Positions 37,063 through 49,684 of a stretch of 64,000 bases of DNA are shown here, in pieces (position 1 is the stretch's first letter; every line of letters starts with the position of its first letter). The stretch is from Delphinus delphis. Lineage: Eukaryota; Chordata; Mammalia; Artiodactyla; Delphinidae. The position numbers and the translations under genes were made by a program. The notes under the pieces were generated by a model. It was given only the letters and a program-made list of their open reading frames with translations, was not told the DNA's origin and ran no database searches. The DNA lies in contig NC_082688.1 in NCBI RefSeq assembly GCF_949987515.2, positions 105,317,893-105,381,892 of the forward strand. The letters run 5' to 3'.

Positions 37063-37159
37063 TAAAAGGGAAGGAATAAATATAAAAATCATCTAAAATA
37101 TTTTCTGAACAGAATAGTTCCCTAAAGTGGAATTTAACAATTTTCTATGTATTCTTATT

Positions 37160-38200
37160 ACTGAAATAAAAGGCTAATCATTAAGGTAAAATTTTAAAAA
37201 AATTTACATTTTGTATTGGAAAATATGTTCATGTGGTCAAACTTCAGAAGTCCATGAGGGTATACACAGTACTAAATCTCTCCTGTTTCCATCTCTCAGC
37301 CATAGTTCCCTTCCTAGAATAGACTAATGTTAATCACTTTCTGCAGAGATATTTTATGCATTTATAAACAAGTATATCTATAGTCCTTTTCTCCTTTTTT
37401 GCCAGATAGGTGGTATGCTATATACAGTATTCTGCACCAAGCTTTTCTAACTTGGAAAGTATCCCACATCAGTATATAAAGAGTATTGTCACTGGTTTTG
37501 GGTTTTTTCCCCCCCGACAGGTTTTTTCTTGTTGCTGTTGTTCTTATTGGTACATAAAACAATGACACATCTTGCAATCAGTGCTGTTGTAGATTTGATG
37601 AAATACAGTATAAACATTGATGAACATCCTGCTTGGATCGTTCTCCAAACCAGTTGTAGGCATCTGTACTCTAACCATTGCTCTCCATCTTTGCCAATAA
37701 TTGATATATTGTTAGACTTTTTCATGTTTTGCCAACCTAATAGAAGTAAAATGGTATTTCATTGCAGTTTTATTTTATTTTTAATTTTTTTATTGAGGTA
37801 TAATTGATATATACTAATTTCAGGCATACTACATAATGATTTGAATTTTGTATATATTACAAAATGATCACCACAATAAGTCTAGTTAACGTCTGTCACT
37901 ATACATAGTTACAGAAATCGTTTTTCTTGTGATGAAGACTTTTAAGATCTACTCTCTTAAAAATTTTCATCATTGCAGTTTTAAATGCATTTCCCTGATT
38001 ACTGTTCAGGTTAAACATCAGTTCGTATTTATGGGCCATTTACATGTCCTTTGTGTGAATTGCCTGTTTAAATCTGTTCTGTTTCTTCTTTTATTTTATT
38101 TTAAAACATTTTTTGAAATAAAAATTGTATATATTTAAGGTTGTACAATGCAATGTTTTGATATATGCCTACATTGTCACTGTTTTTAATTATCACCATT
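37160..38200 (-). mobile_element. Composite of old L1 3' ends, nested
   Basis: A diverged L1 (37160-37770 continuing at 37970) is interrupted by an L1M tail at about 37775-37970 ('attgaggtataattgatata', 'aaatgatcaccacaataagt', 'taagatctactctc'). TCATTGCAGTTTTA at its left edge recurs on its right side as ATCATTGCAGTTTTA, so it is a nested insertion. A third tail begins near 38095 ('tatatttaaggttgtacaat'). Confidence 0.7.
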
Positions 38201-38449
38201 TTTTAAAAGTGCATTCCATTTTCTGAAGACTATAATTTTCAACCCACTATTAACATTTAGCAATTCAGTAACTATTTTAAACCATTTTTTGCCATTATCT
38301 CACACATAGACACTAACTAAATACTTGTTTAATAAATTAAATAATAAAATTTGTTTAGATAAAGATTTAGATAACACTTCAACTTGATGATAATATATTA
38401 TTTTTTAATGCAGTTACTCTTTTTTATGTGTAACATTTTTTTTTTAATG

Positions 38450-38760
38450 TTTATGTACACCCCCTTTGACCATGTAATTTATCTTCGAGGAATTTATCCT
38501 ATAGAAATATTTGCTTATGTCTAGAATAATGAATGTGCAGCAATATTTATTGCAGCATATTATATGATAGCAAAAGGCTATTTATAACCTAAGTGTCCAT
38601 CAGTAGGGGACTAGTTGGATAAATTATGGTGCATTCATATTATAGAGCACTGTTTATTTAAAAGAATAATGCAGCTCTATATGTGTTAGGTGGAATGAGG
38701 AAGGGAATGGGTCTTAAGGTGTGGGAGGGAGGTAACTGATTTTATTTTTAGGCACCAATC
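38450..38760 (+). mobile_element. Old L1ME/L1M4-type fragment
   Basis: 'aggaatttatcctatagaaa', 'atttattgcagcatattata', 'taagtgtccatcagtagggg' and 'ggataaattatggtgcattc' follow the sense ORF2 end of old L1s. Confidence 0.75.
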
Positions 38761-38869
38761 TTAAAACATATACCATGTCACAGGCTCAACAGTAATGTGT
38801 ACTGGCCAGATTCAACTCAAGTATCACCTGTTTGCTCTTTGACAGCAGTCAGAACCACAACAGGATTTT

Positions 38870-39720
38870 GTTGCTTTTTACATAATTCTAAAGTTCATCT
38901 GTAGAAAAAATTCATAAGAATAACTAAGACCTTCTTTAAAAAGAACAGAGGAAGGAGTTTGAACAAATTTGCCCTGCCACATATTAAAATCTACTATATG
39001 GTTAGAGTAATTAAATAAAGATCATATTGTCAGATTGATAGATGTATTACTTGTACAGAACAGAGTTCATTAATATATCCTTGTATGTTGGGAAATTTAG
39101 TTTAAGTAAAGGAATTATTTCAGATCTGTAAGGAAGTGATGTTTTTCCATTGGTTGTCTATTTGAAAATGAAAAAATAAAAATAGGTCTCAACATCACAC
39201 TAGAAACAGACATCAGTTTCCATATGGAATAAAGAGCAAAATATATATATTTAAATATATATATATACTTAAGCTGGATAAAAGGCCTTATGTTACTGTT
39301 TTGAATATTTTTATTATTTTGAAGTAGGAAAGCTTTTCCTAAGTAATACGTAAAAGCCAAAAGATAAAGTTAGATGAATTTAACTGTATAAAAATTTTAA
39401 GCATATATCCAATATAAGACACTGTAAACAAGATTTACACTGCAAGATATTTGCAATATGAAGAGCAAGGGATTGGTATCTGTAAATATCAAAAGAGCAA
39501 TTGCAAGTTATTATGAAAACAACAAATGACCCAACAGAAAAATTTGCAAAGCTTTCAGTATATAATTTATAGAAGATGAAATATAAATGGCCAGTAAACA
39601 TACAAAAAGAAAATTAAGTAAGATCAACTACAAGTTAACAGGTTTTTTTTTTTTTACCCATTAGATCAGCAGACTTCAAAAAGATTGAGGGATACTGCTA
39701 GTTAAAAATAGTAGAATAAT
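38870..39720 (+). mobile_element. Old L1M ORF2 fragment
   Basis: Phrases such as 'taactaagaccttctttaaaa', 'ccctgccacatattaaaatc', 'ttaagctggataaaaggcc' and 'cagaaaaatttgcaaagctt' track degraded L1 ORF2 in sense orientation. No frame remains; an AT run at 39238-39268 lies inside. Confidence 0.55.
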
Positions 39721-42207
39721 TCTTTTGTCCATTTCTGTCTCATCTTGACCCACCATAAACAATAAAAATAAACAAAAATTTTAAAACTTCCGTCTTCAGT
39801 GAAGCGGTAACTAGAACCTTAAAACACAGACTAAATCAAATAAGAATTCTGAATCAAAACAAAAGAAAATGATAGGCATTGACACATGCCTCCTCCATCC
39901 TGGATAAGGTAACAAGTTGCCCTGAAAGTATCTTAGTTTTGAATGGTTGATCCTGGATCTTTGGTTAAAGGTAACAGTTCTAGAAGGGTGAGGCAACAAG
40001 AATAATGGGAATATTCCTATATAGAACAGTTCAACATAGAAACCCCATATCTATAAGCAAACATTCCCCAGTCCCTCATTCCCCCAGCTCCTGGCAATCA
40101 CTAACTTATTTTCTGTCTCTGTAGATTTACCTGTAGACAGAATTCTGGACATTTCATAAAACAGACTCATGCACCATGTAAACCTTTGTGTCTCCCTTCA
40201 TTTCACTTAGCATGTTTTCAAGGTTCATCCATGTTGTAGCATATGTCAACACTTCATTCCTTTTAATAGCTGAATGATTTTCCTTTGTATGGATATACCA
40301 CATTTTATTTATTCATCAGTTGATGGGCATTTGGATTTTTTCCACTTTTTGGCTATGGTGCATAATGTTGCTATGAACATTTGTGTGCTGGTTTTTGTGT
40401 AGACAAATTCTCTTAGAATATACTTAGGAATGGAATTGTGGGTCATTTGGTAATTCTATGTTAACGTTTTGGAGAACTGCCCAAAGTTTTCCATTTTACA
40501 AGCCCACCATAAATGTATGAGGGATCCGATTGATTTACGTCTTCATGGGGACACTTGTCATTATTATTTGTCTTTTTAATTTTAGCCATTCTAGTGGTTA
40601 TGAAGTGGTATCTTGTAATTTTGATTTGTATTTACTTAGCAACTAATGATATTGAGCATTTTTTTCATGTGCTTTTCGGCCATTTGTACATATCCTTTGA
40701 GAAATGTCTAGTGAAATCCTTTGCCTGTTTTTTAATTGAGTTTTTGTCTTCTTATATTGAATTGTAAGAGTTATTTATGTATTCTAGATACAAGTCCCTC
40801 GTCAGATACAGGGTTTGCAAATATTTTTACATTCTTGTTACTGACTTTTGAAGTACACAAGACTTTAATTTTGATGAAGTCCAGTTTTTTGTTGTTGCTT
40901 TTGATGTCATAGCTAAGAAACCATTGCCTAATTCAGAGTGACACAGATTTATGTATGTTTTCTTCTAAGAGTTTTATAATTTTAGCTCTTATATTTAGGT
41001 CTGATCCATTTTGAGTTGGGTTTTATATACAATATAAGATAGGAGTCCGGCATCATTTTTTTTTGGCATGTGTGTATCTAGTTGTTCCAGCACCATTTGT
41101 TGAAAAGACTATTCTTTTCCCATTCAGTTTTCTTGTCACCATTGTCAAAAATCAATTGACCATAAAGGTATGGGTTTATTACCTGACTCTCATTGACCTA
41201 TATGTCTGTCCTTATGCCAGTATCACACAGGCTTGACTACTGTAGTTTGACAGTACGTTTGAAATTGGGATGTGTGAGTTCTTCAACTTTGTTCTTCTTT
41301 TTAAAGGTTGTTTTGGCAATTGTGGAATTTCCATAGGAATTTTAGGATTTCTGTAGAAAAGCCAGCTGGAATTTTAGTAGGAGTTAGATTGAATCTGTAA
41401 ATCAATTTGGGGAGTATTGTCATTTTAACAATATTAAGTCTTCAGATCCGTGAAAATGAGATGTTCTTCTGTTTAGGTGTTCTTCAGTTTCTTTCAACAG
41501 TGTTTTGTAATTTTCACTTTGCAAGTCTTGTGCTACTTTTGTTAGATTTCTTCCTAAATATTTTATTGTTTTTGAGGCTATTGTTAGTAGACTTGCTTTC
41601 TGAATTTCATTTTTGGATTATTCATTGCTAGTGGATAGAAATAATATTTAATTCAGTATGTTGATCTCATATCCTACAGCCTTGGTATACATCTTCATTA
41701 ATTCTAATAGTTTTTTGTGTGCATGCACTCGTGTATTTCTTCAGAGTTCTATATACAAGATCATATCTTCTGTAAACAGAGGTAATTTTACTTTTCCCTT
41801 CTCTATCTGGATGCCTTTTAATTTCTTTATCCTGGCTAATTTCCCTGGCTAGCACCTCCCCTATTATGTTGAATAGAAGTAGTGAGGGTCAACATCCTTG
41901 TGTTGTTCCTGATCTTATAGTGGTGAAGCTATCTGTCTTTTACCACTAAGTATGATATAAGCTGTGGGTGTTTCATGGATGTACTCTATCAAGGTAAGAA
42001 GTTTACATCTATTCCTAGCTTATTGAGTGTTCTATATCATGAAAGGATGTTGGATTTTGTTAAATGCTTTTTCTGTGTCTATTAAAATAATTTCATGGGT
42101 TTTGTCATTTGTTAATATGGTATACTACATTGACTGATTTTCATATGTTGAATGAACTTTGCTTTCCTGAGATAAATCCCACCTGGTCATGGTGTATAAT
42201 CCTTTTT

Positions 42208-42261
42208 TTTTTTTTTAACATCTTTATTGGGGTATAATTACTTTACAATGGTGTGTTAGTT
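42208..42261 (-). mobile_element. Extremely truncated L1 insertion (about 54 bp) with 13-bp TSD
   Basis: A T-run plus 'aacatctttattggggtata' and 'acaatggtgtgttagt' equals only the last ~50 bases of the young L1 family. TATAATCCTTTTT flanks it at 42195-42207 and 42262-42274. Confidence 0.85.
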
Positions 42262-43072
42262 TATAATCCTTTTTATATGTTGTTAGATTCAGTTTCCTAG
42301 TATTTTGTTGAAAATTTCTATATCCATATTCACTGGGGACATTGATCTGTAGTTTTCTTGCAGTGTCTTCATCTGGTTTTGGTATCAGGGTAATATTGGC
42401 CTCATAGAATGAGTTGGGAAGTGTTTCCTCCTTTTCTATTTTTTTGGAAGTTTGTGAAGGATTGGTGTTAGTGTGTGTGTGTGAATTATTTTTGAAACAC
42501 TTGGTAGAATTTACCAGTGAAACCATCTGACCTTTCTTCGTGGGAAGATTTTTGACTACTGATTCAGTATCTTCACTTGCTATACATCTGTTCAGATTTT
42601 CTGTTTTTTGAATCAGGTTGTTCTAGGAAGTTATCTGTTTCATCTATGTTATATAATTTGTTGGCATACAGTTGTTCTTAGAATTCCTTTATTATCTTTT
42701 TTATTTCTGTAATGGTCAGTAATAATGCCCTTTCTCTCATTCCTGATTTTAGTCATTTGAGTCTTCTCTCATTTTGCTTTGTAAATCTACCTAAAAGTTT
42801 CTCAATTTCATTGACCTCTTCATAGAACCAGTTTTTTATTTCATTGGTTTTCTCTACTACCCTGTTTCTATTTTCTGTGTCATTTCTTTCTCCTCTACAT
42901 TATTTTCTTCCTTCTGCTTGTCTTGGATTTAGTTTGCTCTTCTTTTTCAAATTTTTTGAGGTGAAAGCTTAGATTATTGATTTCAGATCTTTTTCTTTTG
43001 TAAACCGGCATTTATAACAATAAATTTCCCTCTAAGCACTTCTTTAGCTTCATCTCATACAGTCTGGTTTGT

Positions 43073-43073
<1 letters not shown>

Positions 43074-43105
<32 letters not shown>
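43074..43105. repeat. GT microsatellite
   Basis: Uninterrupted (GT)16, about 32 bp, inside the old L1. Confidence 0.9.
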
Positions 43106-43107
<2 letters not shown>

Positions 43108-44460
43108 AATCATCTCAAAGTAGTTTCTAATTCCCTTGTGATTTTTTTATTTGACTCATTGGTTAGGACTGTGTGGTTTAATTTCCACATATTTGTGAAT
43201 TTCTCAATTTTTTTCTATTATTGATTTCTAATTTCATTCCATTGTGTTTGGAGAACATACTTTGTTTGATTTAAAAATTGTGGAGACTTATGTCCTAACA
43301 TGGTCTGTTCTGGAGAATGTTTCACATGCACTTGAGAAGAATGTGTATTCTGCTGTTGTTGAGTGGAATGTTCTATAGACGTCTGATAGGTCTAGTGGGT
43401 TTATATTGTTGTTCAAGTCTTCTATTTCTTGTTGATCTTCTGTATAGTTGTGCTATTATTGAAAATGGGATATTGAAATCTCCCACTATTATTGTTGAAT
43501 TGTCTTTTTTTCCCTTCAGTTCTGTCAGTTTTTGCCTCATATATTTGGGGCTCTGTTGATTGGTGCATATATATTTTTAATTATGTCTTCCTATGAAATA
43601 ACCCTTTTATCATTACAAAATGTCCTTATTATGTCTCTTGTAACAAATTTTTTCTTTAAGTCTATTTTGTCTAACATTAGTATAGCTACTTCAGTTTCAT
43701 TTGGTTACTCTTTACCTGGTGCATCTTTGTGCATTCTTTTACTTTCAGTCTATTCATGTCTTTGAATCTAAAATGTATCTCTTGTAAACAGTGTACAGTG
43801 TGATTGTGTTTTTTTAATCCATTCTGCCAATCTCTGTCTTCTTATTGGAGTGTATAATCCGTTTAAATTTAATGTAAATATGATCAGGTTAGATTTACAT
43901 CTGCTATTGTGTCACTTGTTTTGTATGTCTTGTGTCTGTTTTGTTTTCCTGTTGCTCAGTTACTTCTTTTGTGTTAAATACATATTTTCTAGTGTACGGT
44001 TTAAATCCCTTGTCATTTCTTTTGTTTTTTAAAAAATTTATTATCTTAGTGGTTGCCCATGGAGATTACCATAAATATCTTAGTTTATAATAACCTAGTT
44101 CAGATTAATACCAACTTCATTTCAATAGTATAGGAAAACTTTACTCCTTTAGAGCTTCATTCCCTACCCCCTCCTTTGTGCCAGTGTTGCCATTCAATTT
44201 ACATGCTTATACATTGTGTGCCCATCAACTTAGATTTTTAATTATTGCATTATCCAGTTTTCTTTTAATTCAAATAGGGAAAAAATAAGTTATAAAGAAA
44301 AAATACATTTATACTGTCTTTTATATTTACATATGTAGTTACTTTTACTATTTCTTCAAGTGTATTTGAATTACTGTTTAGAGTCCTTTCATTTCTGCCC
44401 AAAGAACACTCTTTTGTATTTCTTGTACAGCAGGTCTTCTGGCATCAAATTCTCTCTGGT

Positions 44461-44660
44461 NNNNNNNNNNNNNNNNNNNNNNNNNNNNNNNNNNNNNNNN
44501 NNNNNNNNNNNNNNNNNNNNNNNNNNNNNNNNNNNNNNNNNNNNNNNNNNNNNNNNNNNNNNNNNNNNNNNNNNNNNNNNNNNNNNNNNNNNNNNNNNNN
44601 NNNNNNNNNNNNNNNNNNNNNNNNNNNNNNNNNNNNNNNNNNNNNNNNNNNNNNNNNNNN
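44461..44660. other. Assembly gap (200 N)
   Basis: Exactly 200 unknown bases. The round size suggests a placeholder rather than a measured length. L1-like sequence lies on the left side; the right side may be the same element. Confidence 0.99.
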
Positions 44661-45269
44661 GGCAGGGTGCCAAACAGGTCAAATAATAACAGTTCTCTTA
44701 GAATGGTGTTTTGGGAGAACTCCAAACCTGTCTTTCCCTCTCCAGTGGCTAATAGACCATTCTTGGTTTTCACTGTGATTACAAGAATATAGTCTACTGC
44801 AATGCTGGGATGATGGGAATGAGTATTGTTCAAGTTAAAATGTCATATAGCTGGTCTTACTAAAATTTAGCTTTTTTTTTTTTTTGAATAAATACTCTTT
44901 GGATTGTTGCACACCTTTGGTTAATTTCCAGAGTTCTGAAAAAGTTGATTTTGACTTTTGCCGGTGCTTTTATGGTAGAGCAGCTTTTGCTATCATTGCG
45001 TTTTTGGGGGACTAACTTTTCAGAAGGCCTTACTCTGCCACCCACTGACATCACGCCAATTTAACAGATTTTAAAGGAAAGTCTAAGCCCCCCCAAAATT
45101 CCCCTGTAGTATTGTCCTTAAAGTATAAACAGGGAAGACAAACATACAGGCATACAAGCACTGGGGAATGCAGCACCAATAAACCTATACTGGTAAAAAT
45201 TGCTTGATGAAGAAATCTTACTAACCAAAAATTAAGTTTAAAATATAAAATTTAAGCATTAAGTGAAAA

Positions 45270-45362
45270 GAGGACAAGGGGAATCTTTTAGGGAGCATGG
45301 AAATAATTATACACTTAAGAGCAGTGCACTCACTGTATGTAAAATATGCCTCAGTTAAAAAC
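45270..45362 (+). mobile_element. L1M 3' tail fragment
   Basis: 'ataattatacacttaagagc', 'gcactcactgtatgtaaaat' and 'atgcctcagttaaaaac' match the last bases of L1M elements. Confidence 0.55.
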
Positions 45363-45579
45363 AAAAGCAAAAATACAGAGCTTAGGAATGGAAAAACTGA
45401 GAAACTGTATGGTAAATCCTGAATTCATTTAAATCTACGACTATGAGTAAACAACTATGGGAATTATGAGTCCAGGACAGAATGTAAATGTTGACTACAC
45501 AAAAATATCTTCCAAATATCAGGAGTTGGGTGTACAGGCTGGGAAGGGAAATGGGGAAAGTATAGTATATGTATGTATA

Positions 45580-46060
45580 TTAGTTATCTATTGCTGCATA
45601 AGAGATTACATTGACTTTAGCACCTTGAAACAACCTAAATTTTTATTCTCTCACTTAGTTTTTATAGGTCAAGCAGCTTAGACAGGTCATTCTGATTCAG
45701 GGTGTCTCAGGAGGCTACAGTCATCAGCAGACTTAACTAAGGCTTAATTAAGGCTAGGGGACTCACTTCCAAGATGCCTCATTTGCATAGCTGTTAGTAG
45801 AATGCTTCAGTTCTTTGCCACATGGATTTTTCCATAGGTCTAATTGAGTGGTCTCACAACATGGCAGCTAGCTTTCCTCAGAACCAACTATTAAGAGAGA
45901 GCAAAGCAGAAACTTTTCATGACCTATCCTTAGAAGTCACCATATTCTGCCGTATTCTGTTGTTTGCACAGACCAATCCTAAAGCAGTGTTGGAGGGGAT
46001 TACACAAAGGTAGGAAGACCAAGAGGATCATTAGGAATCATCCTGGAGACTAACTATCAC
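45580..46060 (+). mobile_element. Medium-reiterated mammalian repeat (class not assigned)
   Basis: It starts 'ttagttatctattgctgcat' and contains 'acatggcagctagctttcct'. Both motifs recur in the same order at 60950-61270, with a further similar block to 61890. I recognise it as an old interspersed family but cannot name the class with confidence. A 63-codon ORF inside is incidental. Confidence 0.6.
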
Positions 46061-46428
46061 AGTCTGCTAATTTCCTTAGCTTTTTTAGCCAGGAGCCATT
46101 AGATACTGCCCACAAATTAGAAAACAGTGCTTCCAACCTCCCAGTGTTTTCGTATGATCCTTTTTTCTTGCTTTATTGCACTCTTAGGAACCTCATTTCC
46201 CCTATAGAAGCATTTACTAAATTTGAGTAGATCCTTCTCTCTAGTTTATTTAGATTTATCTTCTTGTGTTAAAATCAAATCAAACTAAATTTGGTGTTTT
46301 TACATTTAAAAATTCAGCATGTAGTATTATCTCATTTTAGTAATTATTTCTGCCTATTCTATGTCCACGTATGCTTGTAGTGATCTTGTAATAAGTGCAG
46401 TTATTTATAAGTGGTAAGAATTTGGATG

Positions 46429-46429
<1 letters not shown>

Positions 46430-46471
<42 letters not shown>

Positions 46472-46641
46472 GTACGCGGAGCATACCCATCCCCGTTGCG
46501 GAGCATAGGCTCCGGACGCACAGGCTCAGCGGCCATGGCTCACGGGCCTAGCCGCTCCGCGGCATGTGGGATCTTCCCAGACCGGGGCACAAACCTGCAT
46601 CCCCTGGCGGACTCTCAACCACTGCGCCACCAGGGAAGCCC
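46430..46641 (-). mobile_element. Cetacean-type tRNA SINE with long T-run
   Basis: About 39 Ts, then GGTACGCGGAGC, 'gcggccatggctcacggg', and end CCACCAGGGAAGCCC. TGGATGC with following Ts is repeated at 46423 and 46642. Compared with its relatives it lacks some bases in the 'ggcctctcactgttgtgg' and 'gcatcggcaggcgg' segments. Confidence 0.92.
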
Positions 46642-46759
46642 TGGATGCATTTTTTTTATTAGCTTTCCTCTTAATTGTTCTACTTTCCTCTGAATTGTGT
46701 AGAATTCTTTTTATAATGAGCATGTGTTAATGTTTACAAAAAGAAAGTCAGACTCTAAA

Positions 46760-47590
46760 AATAAATTTTATAAGCAGCAATGGTGAGGATGTAGGGAAAA
46801 ATTCTCATCACTGTTGGTTAGAATATAAAATTGGGTACAGTCTTCTTTAGGGGACAATTTGGTAGTATCCATCACAAACTTAAATGCCACTCGTATGCTA
46901 CGAATCAAAGTCCATTCCTGTGAATTGGCCCTAAGATATTTCTTTGTATACACAAAGATAAGCATAGAGTGTTCATTGCATCACTTATAATAGTAAAATG
47001 TTAGCAACAGTTGAAATGTCTAATAACAGGTAAATGTGTAAGTGGATTATGGTATATTTCTGATATAAAATACCAGGTAGCCATTAGAATGATGAAGGTT
47101 CACAATGTGATACGTGAGAAAATTCCAAGACATTATGTGAGAAACATTGCTACTTATTATGTATAGGATAACTCCAAATGTGTGTTTAAAACAAAAAAAC
47201 CCCAGGGCTTCCCTGGTGGCGCAGTGGTTGAGAGTCCGCCTGACGATGCAGGGGACACGGGTTCATGCCCCGGTCCGGGAAGATCCCACATGCCATGGAG
47301 CGGCTGGGCCCGTGAGCCATGGCCGCTGAGCCTGCGTGTCCGGAGCCTGTGCTCCGCCAACGGAAGAGGCCACAACAGTGAGAGGCCCGCATACCGCAAA
47401 AAAAAAAAAAAAAAAAAAAAAACCCTAAATATATATATGTACATGTTTGTGTATTAAATGCATCGTAAAGAGTTTGGAAGAATTCACACCAAATAAACAG
47501 GGATACTTCTAGGGAATGAGAGAAGGGTTAGAGATGGAGGAAGGGCTTTTTTCTCTGCATTTGTGAGTTATTTTTATGGAGAATGGTTGC
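46760..47590 (+). mobile_element. Old L1M fragment, split by a SINE
   Basis: 'gcagcaatggtgaggatgta', 'ctcatcactgttggttagaa', 'attggccctaagatatttct', 'gtgttcattgcatcacttat' and, after the SINE, 'ggatacttctagggaatgag' follow old L1 ORF2/3'UTR in sense. Confidence 0.75.
47205..47422 (+). mobile_element. Cetacean-type tRNA SINE, sense orientation
   Basis: This is the clearest plus-strand copy: GGGCTTCCCTGGTGGCGCAG with an A-box-like head, a B-box-like GGTTCATGCCC, 'gccatggccgctgagcctgc', 'gaggcccgcataccgc' and an A-tail of about 23. AAAAAAACCC flanks both sides. Confidence 0.93.
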
Positions 47591-48860
47591 ATGTGTTATA
47601 ACTTAAATTTTTTGAGACATATCTCTCACACTGGAAGGTGAATTGCAGAGATGACTGCAGCTCTCAAGTAGGAAATTGAAGAAGCACATTTCACATTTTC
47701 ATCTGTGAAGTGATCTTCTAATTAAAAAGGATCTGATCATGAGGATTTTGTACTTTGTGGATCTTAGATGACTTGTTCTTTTCATCAGAGTTATTTCAGT
47801 TATCTAGGCAAAAGAGGCTGAGATTCCAAACTGCTGGAATGAGGATTGGAGAGACGAAGAGAAATTTTGGAAGAGAAAGGGATTGGATTTAGTAAGCATA
47901 TGAGAGTTGGGGGAAGGAGTAGAATGGAACATAAAATTGAGATGGGGGACACAGGAGGAAGAACAGATTTAAAGGAAGAGGATAATGAATCAAGTTTACT
48001 ACGTTGAAGACCTGTGGGAAATTCTCATGAAACTGTCTAGCAGATGGTTTGAAAGACCAGTCTGGTGTTCTGGAAGTCATTGGTATTTAGATATTTTAAA
48101 CCCTGATTGTTGATGGTTGAGATGATCGAAGGAAGAGTGTGTAGAATGAAAGAAGATGCTTAAACATGGAATCTTGGGGCACTAACATGTAAGGAGATAA
48201 CAAAGCAATCCCTGAAGTTGACTGAAAAGTTGCGTTGGAGAGTTGTATCCAGCATTCCAAGGATGAAGATGATGTGAGTGGGTCAGTAGTGTCACGTGCC
48301 AAAGGAAGTTGGAGGAAGAAGAAACATTTAAATTTGTAGTACTAGGGACTTTGACAAGAATGGGTTGTGGTGGAGAGCCCTCTGGTGGAAGGGAGCATAG
48401 CATTTGAGGAACTGGAAGGATGGAGCTGAAGCTCAGAAAAGAATGTGAATGAGACTGGCAAAAAGGGTTTTTCATCCTTTGAACACAATGTGATCACTTT
48501 CTTATTGGAAAGAAATTAATCAGGGGTTAGTTTTAGTCTCTCAGTGTATGAAGGTTATATGTAAATTTTTCTTTTCTTCTGCCCTGTGAAAGGTAGAAAA
48601 GAGCTTTTGAGGAGCTAAAACTTGTGGAGAATGACATTGTGTTCAGCAGTGGGAAGTAAAGGGAGTTAGGAAAATTTTCTCTGAAGGAGAGGTACCAGAG
48701 CTGACAGTAAAGAGAAGCTGCAGGGCCTTTTGACACCTAGCTCAATTGAAGTTCCAAAGACATGGACCGGCCCCAGAAGGAAAAGTTAAAGGAACTCTAC
48801 CGATCAGCAAGTTGCTAACGAAGAAATATCATTGTAAAATGTATTATTGTACGTATTTAA

Positions 48861-49068
48861 TTTTTTTTTTTTTTTTGCGGTACGCAGGCCTCTCACTGTT
48901 GTGGCCTCTCCCGTTGCGGAGCACAGGCTCCAGACGCGCAGACTCAGTGGCCATGGCTCACTGGCCCAGCCACTCCGTGGCATGTGGGATCTTCCCAGAC
49001 CAGGGCACGAACCCGTGTCCCCTGCATCGGCAGGCAGACTCTCAACCACTGCGCCAACAGGGAAGCCC
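48861..49068 (-). mobile_element. Cetacean-type tRNA SINE with 12-bp TSD
   Basis: T16, GCGGTACGCAGGCC, 'gtggccatggctcactgg', end GCCAACAGGGAAGCCC. TATTTAATTTTT occurs at 48854 and 49071. Confidence 0.92.
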
Positions 49069-49684
49069 CATATTTAATTTTTATAGTGCCTTTTCTGGAA
49101 AAACTGCTTGCTTTATTACTTTGTTTTCTTATGAAAACTGAGATTAAGTTTACAGGGAAGAAGTTCCTTGTTTGTTTCCTCCTCTCATAAAAGACTAGAC
49201 AGGAGGATATTCTTTATTACTTTCTCGCCCTTTGTTTTATTAAATTAATAATTACACATAGAGAAAATTGTAGAACAACATATATTAACAGTTAACACTG
49301 ATTACCCCAGAGTGGACTTGGCCAGGGAAGGCTGAAATTAACTTCTTTTCACACTTCTGTTTTGTTTAACTTAATTACAGTGTTTATAAAGCAGCCAATA
49401 AAGTGTGTAGTGTTTATAGGGAAAGGCTAAAATAAAATAAGTTAATATTTGTAGACAGATTAAGAAAACGATATAGAGGTGTACAATGGAGGGAGAGTCT
49501 GCCACTCTAAATTCGTATTGTGTATCTTTGGCTATATATGAGCTTTTGTTACTGTACAAAACAACGTAGATTATGTAAAAATATATGTATTCATTAAACT
49601 ATATACTTTTCCATTTATATCATGGGGATCTTTCCATATTGATACATATCCATTTGTTTTTTTTTTAACACCTCATAGAATTTT

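Larger units (their letters stand above)
40000..44460 (-). mobile_element. Long old L1 (3'UTR, ORF2 and ORF1 end), cut by the assembly gap
   Basis: About 4.4 kb is collinear with the young L1 at 8521-13000 when read on the minus strand. It runs from the 3' part (40000-40400) through the RT region (for example 'cttgtgttgttcctgatctt' at about 41890) and the endonuclease region (near 43240-43700) to a block resembling the ORF1-ORF2 junction at 43900-44450. It is full of stops and indels. An L1 tail (42208), a GT microsatellite (43074) and the N gap interrupt it. The 5' portion may continue after the gap up to about 44860. Confidence 0.85.

Noticed and set aside
44360..44833. ORFs of 97-151 codons around 44.4-44.8 kb
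   Set aside because: They consist mainly of unknown residues from the 200-N gap.
47205..47300. Possible tRNA gene (A- and B-box-like sequences)
   Set aside because: It is the tRNA-derived head of a SINE with body and A-tail; no cloverleaf with intact anticodon arm is apparent.
47880..48480. Minus-strand ORFs of 63-97 codons
   Set aside because: No similarity to known proteins, no splice context, and the sequence looks like an old interspersed repeat.
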